From Linanthus parryae (lineage: Eukaryota; Streptophyta; Magnoliopsida; Ericales; Polemoniaceae): a stretch of 64,000 nt of DNA. Both the position numbers and the translations under genes were made by a program. The notes beneath the pieces were generated by a model. The model worked only from the letters and a program-made list of their open reading frames with translations, made no database searches and had not been told where the DNA came from. The stretch covers positions 9,917,922 to 9,981,921 of the forward strand of contig JALGPY010000012.1 of assembly GCA_023055425.1 (NCBI GenBank), given 5' to 3'. Positions 55,381 to 64,000 of this stretch are shown one piece after another; the stretch's first letter is position 1, and every line of letters starts with the position of its first letter.

Positions 55381-56809
55381 TGTAGGGTTTTGATTCATGG
55401 ATCGCGCAAACGGAAGCATAATCAAACAATAGCCATGCAAAACCCTCCAAGGATCACAAGTCTAGATGCATAACGATAATGAAGGTAAGAAATCATAAAC
55501 ACACCTTTGGGTTCTCCTTGATGACTTCAAACGCGAATAGTGTCACGTTCTCTATAGTTGATCCACGCCTAGAGTTGTTCCTAGATCTCCAATCTCCTTG
55601 GTGCTAGCCCGGAATGAGAGGAGGGTGAAGGAATCACGCAAAACGAGGCACAAAGAGGGGGTTCGGCCCTCTTGTGGCGTCCGGGACGAGGGGCGGCGGC
55701 AAGGGGGCGGCGTCCTCCTTGTTGCTTGCTCTCTCTCCTTTGTTCTCTCCCACTCTTGTTATGTTCTCTTTAGAGCATAAGTTATTGAGGAAGGAAGGAA
55801 GGAGGGTCCTTTATATAGTCCAACAATTCCTTGTTAACTACCTAAAGGACTTATTCTAGTCCAACTAGAATTCAATTTAGTCCCTTCCTTGCAAATTAGT
55901 CCCTACTAAGTTTGCAAGGGTTTGCAAAGTGATCCTTCTAATTAATTAATCCAATTAATTAATTCCCAAATCTAGTACAACTCTATATAGCGTGTGACCC
56001 CATAGGTTCTATCTAGTTGGTAGCTACTATTTGCTAATATGGAGCGGTTTCTAGCAAAACATCCATTCTAGCCAACTAATAAAATAGTCATCTAGACAAC
56101 CTTGTACAAGTAATTGTCTCATCCCTTTGCCTCCATATCCGGATTGGACACGAGACATACAAGTCACACTCGTATATCCAATCCCTAGTTTCTCGATCCA
56201 TGGAATAGTCTTATTCGTGCAAATAACATCAATATCCCATATATTGATTTATTTGAGTCTGGCCAGACATTCTATAAGCACTATCCTTCGAGTGGCCTTG
56301 GATATTTGCTCCCGTTATGTGGGAGGGGCAAATCCTCTCTACGTCCACTACGATCTCTAAGCTTGCTTCTCATTGTATCCAGTACACGCCTTTATAACTA
56401 CCCAGTTACGGTGTAGCGTTTAACGCTACCAAAATCACAATGATCCACAACTAGAATATCTAGTGACTTCAAGTCTAAGGATGACAATACCATTGTACCC
56501 GAGAAGCACTTGTGACTCAACATAACGTGTATGTAGCCTTCTCGGTGATGGGTCAATCCAGTGCAACATTCCGTAATGCACACCTATGTGTTGGATCATG
56601 ATATCTCTATATCAATCCAACCCCATACTAGTCTATAAATGATTGTCCCATTTAATCATTATACTTGACTAGGGATATTTAAGATAAACAACACGGTTGT
56701 AAATCTAAGGACTTCATTATATTAAATATCCAATAAATAATAAATGAATTTTCTAGCCAAATACAAATTCATACTAAACTAGATTGCCTCTAGGGCATCT
56801 ATTCCAACA
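55381..56809 (-). repeat. 5' LTR of the inner copia
   Basis: 1,429 bp. Contains the promoter candidate TATATAAA at 55810-55817 (minus strand). Confidence 0.95.
55810..55817 (-). promoter_or_regulatory. TATA-box candidate in inner copia 5' LTR
   Basis: TATATAAA on the coding strand within GGACTATATAAAGGAC; the corresponding bases in the 3' LTR read TATATAAA as well. Confidence 0.55.
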
Positions 56810-56814
56810 ACGAC

Positions 56815-57774
56815 ATCATACTTACCTCAAACCACCCGTCTACTCTTGACACTCTTATCAGCACCTTAGCTTCTCGGTTCTCTCTCAAAGACCTCGGCAA
56901 TCTCTCATTCTTCTTGGGTGTTGAAGTTCAACCTCACCCAAATGGCCTATTTCTAAGTCAAACACGTTACATCAATGACATCCTCGCCAAAGCAAACATG
57001 GAGCAATCCAAGCCAACTCCCACCCCCCTTTCCGTTCACCCACCTCTCACCTCTCACGGTACCCCCCTCCCTGACCCAACCCAATACCGCACCCTCATTG
57101 GTAGCCTCCAATACCTAAGCCTCACTCGTCCCGATGTTGCCTTCACCGTCAACAAACTCGCCCAATACATGCCGCGTCCCACCACCACCCACATGCAATC
57201 TCTCAATCGCCTACTGCGATACCTTAACGGCACCACCACACTGGGCTTCATGATTCACAAAAATAACCCTCTCAACCTTCATGCCTTTTCTGACGCCGAC
57301 TGGGCTCGTGACATGGAATATGTCATCTCCACCACGGCTTACATTGTTTATCTCGGCAAAACTCCCATATCTTGGTGCTCCAAGAAGCAAAAGACATGAG
57401 CACGGTCCTCCACCGAAGCTGAATACAGAGCAGTAGCCGCCGCATCTGCAGAATTGCTATGGGTTCAAAATCTTCTATATGAACTTCATCATCCCTTATC
57501 CCACACTCCGGTCATCTACTGCGACAATGCCGGCTCTACCTATGTAAGTGCTAATCCGGTTTTCCACTCCCGGATGAAACATCTCGCACTTGACTATCAC
57601 TTCGTTCGAGAAAATGTACAAGCCGGCAAGCTCCGCGTATCCTATATCTCGGCCAACGATCAACTTGCTGATGCTCTAACGAAGCCCCTACCCCGGATTC
57701 CGTTCTCTACACTCATTAACAAAATCGGACTTACATCAGTACAGTCCGTTTTGAGGGGGCGTATTAAGGAATGA
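56815..57774 (+). pseudogene. Gag-less copia, rest of reverse transcriptase and RNase H
   Basis: Continuation of the frame broken at 48300. Reverse transcriptase goes on after the motif with IILTSNHPSTLDTLI and LGVEVQPHPNGLFLSQTRYI, then the connection region (TRPDVAFTVNKLAQYM) and RNase H ([34 protein letters not shown]). A TGA at 57397-57399 between KKQKT and [11 protein letters not shown] cuts the RNase H. The last residues, [15 protein letters not shown], are the usual copia end, just before the polypurine tract. Confidence 0.9.
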
Positions 57775-58001
57775 TCTCCTTATCTTTTCAATATTTGAAT
57801 GATCTCATTTTCATTTGAATATTGTATAGTTATTTGTTACGATCTTTAGAATATTGTATAGTTATTAGTCAAGATCTTTAGAATATTTTGTAGTTATCAT
57901 TTTGATTAGCTACCATATCTTATCTCTTAGTGTACTATATATTTGTAATCTCCTCCTGTAAATGATTATGCAAAATACAATCTTTCTTCATTCATTCTAT
58001 A
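57762..58001 (+). repeat. 3' LTR of gag-less copia
   Basis: 240 bp from TATTAAGG to TTCTATA, preceded by the purine tract GAGGGGGCG. Confidence 0.93.
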
Positions 58002-58865
58002 GACTCCACTCCTTATCTCTTTCACTCTCATCATTGACCATTAAAACAAAAGATCTTGATCTGCCGATGCAAACTTGCTTATGATTTCTTCTTTGCTGAC
58101 AACAGTTGAAGTCGACAATGAAAAATATATTAATAACAGGATACAAGATTGAGATATTTCTTAAACATTAAATCAAAACTGAAGGAAGAACTTTCATAAA
58201 TATAACCCAGAAAATGCATAGCAGGAGTATAATCATCAATCGTTCAATGAGATTGCCTTTAATTTCTTCATGATGGAAAGATTCGAAACCGTCTAGAGAG
58301 AAAGTGGAAGATATAAGGAGTGAATATTTGAATATATGTTCGAAAACTGGAGTTTCCGCCGTCTCAACATTCATGGTGAATTTCTAGATGATTTCTCTCC
58401 ATCTAATGGGTCATCTCAAGCCTCCTTCAACAGCAACATTAGTACTTATTCCCAATTCAATTATGATCGGAGAGAATCGAGATGATTGTCGACAATTGAT
58501 GCAAGGATGGTGTGGGTGAGGATGGAAGGGTGTTCTAATCGTCAGTGGAGAAGATGATTTTTTCTAATGAATGAAGACGACGTTAAGTCCCCGTTAGTGG
58601 GTAGAAGAGAAGCCACGTGTTGCTATGTTACAATTAAGATGACCGGCTCAGATTCGGCTGGAGGGGTTGGACGATAAGCTCGGTTGGAGAGGATCCGCCG
58701 TTCCCTTTTGTACATGGCAGAAAAACACTAAATTGTGATTATCAAAGTTAGACAAGAAATAATCATGTGCAATTAATCAAATCGTTTGTTCCAAATTATC
58801 CATATGTCAATAATTTTTGGGTCATGCGACGACCATAATTCTAAAAAGACAACAATTTTCATTTT

Positions 58866-59305
58866 GGGTGGGTTTGGTATCAATTTTTTGGATTTTAAGT
58901 TGTCTAAAAAGATGGTGTGAGAAAAGTCCATGACATAGAAGCTAAAGATAAAGGATGAATGGGTATGGAAAAAAATGTTGATGCTGTAAAAAGTCATTGA
59001 TGTGATAGTTTTGTTTTTTTAGCGAAAGTTACAAATATGCCCTTTTGCAGAAAAAGTTAGTAATGTTACTATTGATTGGTGAGGACATTATTGTCTTCTG
59101 TATGATGTGTGGAAAAAAAACACACAAAAAAGCTACTCAAACCCAACTTTTTTCTTTCTCTCATTTTACAGTAGATGTCAAAAGCCAAAATCCAAAAAAC
59201 TCATAAGAAAAGTTGATACCAAACTTTTAGGTTAAGTCAAAAAAGCAAATAAAAAAATAAAAAAAATGGATTAAAAGACACAAATAAGTTGATACCGAAC
59301 TCACC
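58866..59305. mobile_element. MITE-like element with GGTTTGGTATCAA ends
   Basis: About 440 bp bounded by the inverted ends GGTGGGTTTGGTATCAA and the complement of GGTGAGTTCGGTATCAA. Candidate flanking repeats (ATTTT / ATTTA) are weak, so superfamily and exact ends are uncertain. A second inverted-end-like GATACCAAAC at about 59213 could be an alternative boundary. Confidence 0.55.
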
Positions 59306-59701
59306 ATTTATAAGCTATTAAAACTTTATTATAAAGAAGCACACAAGAATTGAATTTCTCTTTCGCACCTTTTAGGGCCTATCATTTTTAAGCTCTCCCC
59401 ATCTCTAACATCACGGTATTAATTTATAATAAATAAACTGGCCTATCTTCTTTCAGAAATCAGAAACTTATGATCATCTGTAAGCTTTCTTAAGTTAGCA
59501 CATTGAAGAATGAAACGTCATTTTTTCCAAACTGGCCTCTATGCTTCCATTCTTCAGAAACTTTAGATCATCTTTAAGGTTTATGAAGTTCAGCACATTG
59601 CATAATGAAAGTGTCCTTTTTTAAACTGGAAGGGAGAAAGTGTCCTTCAATCAAACTAGAGGTGGTAACACGTGTCTTTTATCCAAGAAAGAAATGTCTT
59701 A
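59306..59701. other. Unassigned intergenic DNA
   Basis: Contains an imperfect duplication of a phrase around ACTTTAGATCATCT and AAAGTGTCCTT (about 59460-59660). No gene. Confidence 0.4.
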
Positions 59702-59935
59702 CTTCCTCCGTGTCGCTATAAAGTTTCCAATTTGACTTTTGCACCCTCAACCATGTCACTTTGACCCGGTCATTTTGATAGCGAAATGATGTAATTTTTT
59801 ATAATCTTTTCATGGTGTTGTTGAGTAAATTACAAATTGTTGTATCGTTTTGTTAATCAAATCACCAGGTCAAAATGACTAGATGAATAGCAGTAATTAA
59901 CGTCGAAATGGAACATTCTAGTGAAAGGGATGAAG
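59702..59935. mobile_element. Stowaway-like MITE, copy 4
   Basis: 234 bp, ends CTTCCTCCGTGTCG and a diverged complement, flanked by TA (59700-59701, 59936-59937). The GTCACTTTGACCCGG core is kept, but the arms are more diverged than in the other copies. Confidence 0.8.
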
Positions 59936-59937
59936 TA

Positions 59938-61085
59938 CTTTTGACTGTAATTTGGTTTCCTTGTCTGGGCAAGGATAAGAATCCATATACCCCCTTTGGA
60001 GAATGGCATCTTTTTAAGGGCTATGAGCATCAACAATCACTTTCAGTAGAGTGAGAGGCAGAGGGAGGATTTCAAATAGGATAGAGTCTCTTTGTAATTT
60101 GACCTAAAGCAAAGTTGTATAATTTTCTAAAACATAAATATGTAAGTGTAGTTTTCTAAAACAGGGGTGGGACTCGTGCCTTATGCGGCCACGTGCGGCC
60201 TCCGCCCCTGAGTAGAGCCCCCCCAACATTAACATATGCTTGGTCTGTTTTGTCAGAAAATTCTCAGTTTAGTTTAGAGAAGTCAATTTGTCCGACTAAT
60301 TTAACTACCGGTATAATACAAAAGTTTATAAACTTTTTTTTTATAATATTTTAGTTTAAAAAAAAGGACTTATAATATTATGAAAAAATTAACACATTTT
60401 CGTATCATATCAGTAGTTAAACTAAAAATAAACTGACGAATATTGCACTTGGCAAAAACAGAGGTAGTACGATTCTACGTGCACGTAAACTTTTTACCGT
60501 TGCACAATAAAACTCCCAAAAATTGAAACAAGTTTAAAGAAGCTACTGATCAATGTGTGGCTCTTGCATTGATTAAAAGATTGGGAGGTGCTATGTAAGA
60601 TGTGTTTTCCGATAACTTAGTCTAGTGAACAACGACACTCTTGTCTATAAGAAATGGGTGTCCAAAAGTATAAAAAATAATAATAATTTACTAGATTGAT
60701 TAATATTGTCAGAAATGTGGAAGCAGCAAAACGTACACCACGGCGTATGTTTTCAGCCGATCACGTTCTACACCCGCAACTGTGTGAGCTGTTTATATAT
60801 ATATAGACGCCTGCAAGATTATATTCTCTGGTCCGGTACTATACTGACACCCATGCTGATGAAGTTAGAACATCTTCAAACAAAAAATAAGGGTGAAGAG
60901 TATTTCTTGCATACCAAATTTGTCGGTTCACTCTATTGTTTCAACACAATATATGCACATTTATGAAAAGGCAACAAATCAATTTACACGGGTTGTTCTT
61001 AAAAGTCTACTTCATGTTTCAATTTTTTTCAGTTCGACCCTCACATTTTACTTCCGTTTACAATTGTGATTTTCGTCAAAAGAAC
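59938..61085. other. Gene-free intergenic DNA
   Basis: AT-rich, with an ATATATATATA run near 60795. An 86-codon frame at 60706-60966 resembles nothing known and spans that repeat; not accepted as a gene. Confidence 0.4.
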
Positions 61086-61630
61086 CTTTAAATCATCAAA
61101 ATATTATGTGACATAAAAATAAAATTGTACTTGCAAAATAACAATAATTCATGTATGTTAGCTAATATGTATTTGGACGGAATTATCCCTTGTAAAATAA
61201 TGCAACAAGAAAGGGGTAAATATTGTTAGTATATGAAGGCAATTACGTAACACAATATTTTTTTAACCATAAACTGCTATGCTTTTTTACCATAAACAAA
61301 GGAAATTATTGCCCCCTCCAACTGGGGTGGTAGCTCAAGTGATAGAGCGTTGGAAGCACCTGTATGAGGTCCCGGTTTCAAACCCCGATTGACGACAATA
61401 CAATTTCTAAAAAAAATGATTGCCCCTCTTGGTTCGTGGCCACAATATTTCTTTAAGTTGGGGCAATAAAAGTTATGTAAATGTTGAAAGGAGCGGACCA
61501 ATTTCTTGTTGCATTATTTTACGTGTGGAGAATTGGTCCAGACACATATTGGATAAGCTTAGAGGAATTATTCTTATTTAGTAAATATGTTTTTGTTATT
61601 TTTATGTCACATGGTGTTTTGATGACCTTT
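61086..61630. mobile_element. Inverted-repeat element with SINE inside
   Basis: Left arm about 61086-61215 and right arm about 61500-61628 are inverted copies over about 125 bp (for example CTTGTAAAATAATGCAACAA and TTGTTGCATTATTTTACGTG; TTATGTGACATAAAAATAA and its complement). No coding region. A SINE lies in the spacer, and an L1 has inserted at or beside the right end, hiding the right-hand duplication. Superfamily unclear. Confidence 0.65.
61316..61415 (+). mobile_element. tRNA-derived SINE
   Basis: A 100-bp unit with a tRNA-like A box (TAGCTCAAGTGATAGAGCG) and B box (GGTTTCAAACCCC), spaced for RNA polymerase III, and an A-rich end. Flanked by an 11-bp duplication with one mismatch, ATTATTGCCCC (61305-61315) and ATGATTGCCCC (61416-61426). 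A real tRNA is excluded because the acceptor stem and tRNA fold are not present. Confidence 0.75.
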
Positions 61631-61632
61631 TG

Positions 61633-64000
61633 TTTTTTTTTTTCCAACAACTTAAGTCAATATCATTAACGGCTATCTCAGCCAAAAAAGAGTTATACAA
61701 TAAGATTCCTGACTGCTCTCTTAGCACAGAAATGAGCATGCCAGTTTGAAGTGCGATTAAAAAAGAAAAAAGAACAAGATTCAAAGGAGGTTGTTAACAT
61801 TATACAATCAAATAAAACATTCACAGCGCCAGCAGAAGACACCCTCCCTGAGTTCATCAAATGATCAACAGCCAATTTTGAATCTGAGCAGATCAGCACC
61901 TTCCTGATATTCATCTCCCTTGCCAGCAGTAAGGCTTTCCTAATAGCCATACATTCCAAGATCAAAGAGTTACAGATTGAAGGAATAGGGAAATCAAATT
62001 CAGCAGCAATTAAACCATTCCTCCATTCAACCACACCAATACCCTCTCCTCTTTTGAAATCATCCACAGCAGCATCACAGTGAAATACCTCATCAAAACT
62101 GGAAAATTCAGGATCTTTGAAAATCTGGGAGCTCTTTATTTTCTCATGGGATTTAAAATTTGTCTCAAAAAAACTCATAGAATTTGTGAACTGCCTTATC
62201 CAGGACTTGATGGGGAGTCCATTTAATGTTATTGAACAAAAGATCACATCTGGACTTCCAAAGCTCCCCACAAATATAAGCTATTAAACCAAGAGCTTTA
62301 CTCTTGTCTTCAAAATTTTCATGAAGATCAATAACCTTCAACCACCAGTTTTGAATAGATACCTGGTTGGGGATTTCAGAAACACAGCTAAAAGGAGAGA
62401 GTTTCCACACATGCCAAGCAAAAGAGCAAGATGAGATAACATGTAATTCACATTCAACTCCATCTCCACATATACTACATACCTCAGATTGGAGCTTGCA
62501 ACCTCTTCTGTTAAGAGCAGCAGCAACTGCAATGCTATTACTCAAGAGTCTCCACATAAACATTTTGATTCTTGGTTGAACCTTTAGGCCCCAAACCTGA
62601 TTCCAGATTCAATGTTTGCTGCTGTCACCTCCAGAAAGATGTGCAGAATTGAGACTGTGGCTTTTCTCATATCTCCTCTTTTCATGAAGCATTCTGTACA
62701 CAGAGCTGACTGTAATTTCACCATCTTTTGAAAAGTGTCAGATTCTCCTATCTTCACATGCCTCAGAACCAATGGGAATTGACATAATAAAATCAATTTC
62801 TTATTTGCTAAAAAGCAGTTTAAGAAGATCTACCTTCCAACATCTTGTGTCAAAATCAATTAGATCAGCCACTTTCTCTATCAGATCACAGTGGGGGGCT
62901 TTTGAGATTCAATTTTGAAATTGCTCTCTCTTGGCAGCCATGGATCACCCCATATATTGACTTGCTTTCCATTACCAATAGCCCACCTGAATCCCTGTAA
63001 AATTAATTTTCTTCCCTCAATAAGACTCCTCCATGCCCAAGAGCATCCTTTGGGGACTTTGGCATTCCAAAAGCTGCAATCATTGAAAAATTTCCCCTTA
63101 AAAACTTTCTTGAAAAGAAAAGCTTTTCCATTCATAAATCTCCAGGCCTGTTTGGCAAGGAGGGATAAATTGAAAAGGTGAAGTTTTTGAAACCTAAACC
63201 TCCTCTTGACTTGTCTTGACACAGAATATCCCAGCTTCTCCAATGTATCTTCCTCTCATTATCATTTTTACTCCCCCAATAGAAATTCGCCATTAGAGAG
63301 CACAACTCATCACACACCTTCTTTGGGAAAATGAAACAAGACATGGCATATGTTGGGAGGGATGCAAGTGCAGATTTAATCAGCACCTCTTTGCCTGCAC
63401 AACTAAGAAGTAGCTTGTCCCAGCCACCTATTTTGGCTTTCACCCTTTCTGTAATAAAATTGACTGTTTTTGTTTTTGATCTGCCAAAAATTCCTGGAAG
63501 ACCAAGGTAACTGCAGCCAGCCATTTCTTTGCTAATACCCAGGAAGCCTTGTAAGAAATTCTTGAGCAATCTACTTGTGCTGGGGCTGAACAAAATGTGA
63601 GATTTCTCTCTATTTATTGCCTGGCCAGAAGCTCTTTCATACATCTTCAGTACCAAGTTTACTGAACTACAATCAGTAACAGTGGCCTTGCAAAATAAAA
63701 TGGAATCATCAGCAAAAAGGAGGTGATTAACTGAAGGGCAGTTTCTAGCAATTCTTACACCTGTAATCCAACTCCTTTCTCCAAAATATTTAAGTGTGCC
63801 AGATAGGCATTCAGCACACAGAACAAAAAGATAAGGTGACAGAGGGTCACCTTGTCTTATCCCTCTGCTAGGCCTTATAAACTCACTGATTTCACCATTG
63901 ATGTTGAGCTTAAAACTCACTGATTTTATGCAAGTCATTATCCAATTAATCCACTTCTCACAAAAGCCCATTTTCCTCATGATGAGCTCTAAGTAACTCC
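61633..64000 (-). mobile_element. 3' part of a broken L1, same family as the intact one
   Basis: Minus-strand L1 whose A tail is the T run at 61633-61643; the 5' end lies beyond the window. It aligns domain by domain with ORF2 of the L1 at 17726-23738, including the 3' UTR hairpin (61671-61683), but with many amino-acid differences, so it is a separate, older lineage of the same family. Confidence 0.9.
61693..64000 (-). pseudogene. L1 ORF2 (partial, frameshifted)
   Basis: Coding remains in several frames: 63132-63980 reverse transcriptase (GIRQGDPLSPYLFVLCAE, LLFADDSILFCKA), 62881-63243 post-RT region (SWAWRSLIEGRKLILQGFRW), 62165-62563 zinc-binding domain (CKLQSEVCSICGDGVECELH), 61693-62271 RNase H (HCDAAVDDFKRGEGIGVVEW, LECMAIRKAL, CSDSK, NWHAHFCA). 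Frame changes near 63150-63240, 62880, 62600 and 62200 inactivate it. Catalytic motifs themselves are mostly unaltered. Confidence 0.88.

Larger units (their letters stand above)
48301..56809 (-). mobile_element. Ty1/copia inserted into the YVDD motif of another copia
   Basis: An 8,509-bp minus-strand copia with LTRs of 1,431 and 1,429 bp, about ten substitutions and one 2-bp indel apart. The target duplication ACGAC (48296-48300, 56810-56814) comes from the codons for the catalytic Asp-Asp of the host element. Primer-binding site at 55367-55379, purine-rich tract at about 49733-49740. It carries a long leader of about 1.7 kb and one gag-pol frame with a single internal stop. Lineage within copia is not assigned. 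Confidence 0.95.
45648..58001 (+). mobile_element. Gag-less Ty1/copia with TA...TA LTR ends, split by a second copia
   Basis: Plus-strand copia with 240-bp LTRs that differ at two positions and a perfect target duplication GACTC (45643-45647, 58002-58006). LTR ends are TATTAAGG and TTCTATA, so TA...TA. The primer-binding site directly follows the LTR and a polypurine GAGGGGGCG precedes the second. Without the nested element it is about 3.84 kb, roughly 1 kb shorter than usual copias, and lacks the gag capsid and zinc knuckle. The other copia sits within its reverse transcriptase. Confidence 0.92.
45496..58704. mobile_element. Inverted-repeat DNA element hosting nested copias
   Basis: Outer layer of the nest. 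About 130 bp at each end are inverted copies of each other at roughly 75% identity (GATCCTCTCCAGCCGAGC on the left versus the complement of GCTCGGTTGGAGAGGATC on the right). The direct repeat CTTTTGTACAT flanks it (45485-45495, 58705-58715). Without the copias about 850 bp remain, with no transposase. Long inverted ends and a 9-11-bp duplication suggest a Mutator-like non-autonomous element. Its internal segment at 58007-58560 has a 68-codon minus-strand frame of unknown origin. Confidence 0.65.

Noticed and set aside
60706..60966. 86-codon frame with an ATATATATATA tract
   Set aside because: It includes simple repeat and has no recognisable similarity or gene context.
61322..61398. Possible functional tRNA gene
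   Set aside because: A and B boxes are present but no acceptor or anticodon stem can be formed, and it is flanked by a target duplication and A-rich end typical of a SINE.

Overview
The window looks like nuclear DNA of a flowering plant, probably a eudicot. It is AT-rich, carries two recognisable host genes (a U-box/ARM ubiquitin ligase and a class III peroxidase), and most of the rest is plant-type mobile DNA: Ty1/copia and Ty3/gypsy retrotransposons primed by initiator tRNA-Met, RNase H-bearing plant L1 elements, hAT and Stowaway-like DNA elements, a TRIM and a tRNA-derived SINE. No rRNA, functional tRNA, CRISPR array or operon was seen. All calls come from reading the sequence; no database search was run.

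Layout. 1-1311: end of a minus-strand Ty3/gypsy element (broken gag, PBS, LTR). 1312-5427: mostly unassigned DNA with an (ATT)n run, a 36-bp tandem array and a poly(A)-only retroposon scar. 5428-6938: uORF plus intronless U-box/ARM gene. 8094-8346: Stowaway-like MITE. 9058-14713: small inverted-repeat DNA element split by a very young copia (9690-14698). 16690-25042: old L1 remnant split by an apparently intact L1 (17726-23738) and bordered by a TRIM (25043-25385). 25811-26371: two more MITEs. 27181-31882: hAT transposon with broken transposase and an inserted solo LTR. 33457-34458: peroxidase gene, minus strand. 34724-36215: a mosaic of retroelement scraps with inverted arms. 36308-41689: two copies of a 373-bp repeat enclosing a deleted Ty3-like element with 46-bp and 28-bp arrays. 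41690-45170: 5' half of an old L1. 45485-58715: a three-layer nest (inverted-repeat element, gag-less copia, second copia). 58866-61630: MITEs, an inverted-repeat element and a SINE. 61633-64000: 3' part of a broken L1 that runs off the window.

The two host genes are unrelated and 26.5 kb apart. Most of the history can be ordered by nesting and target-site duplications: eleven insertions have TSDs readable directly. The most notable points are two copia elements with TA...TA LTR ends, one of them gag-less; an intact L1 whose ORF1 stop and ORF2 start overlap as ATGA, an arrangement also visible in an old, diverged L1 20 kb away; and a copia inserted exactly behind the YVDD catalytic motif of another.
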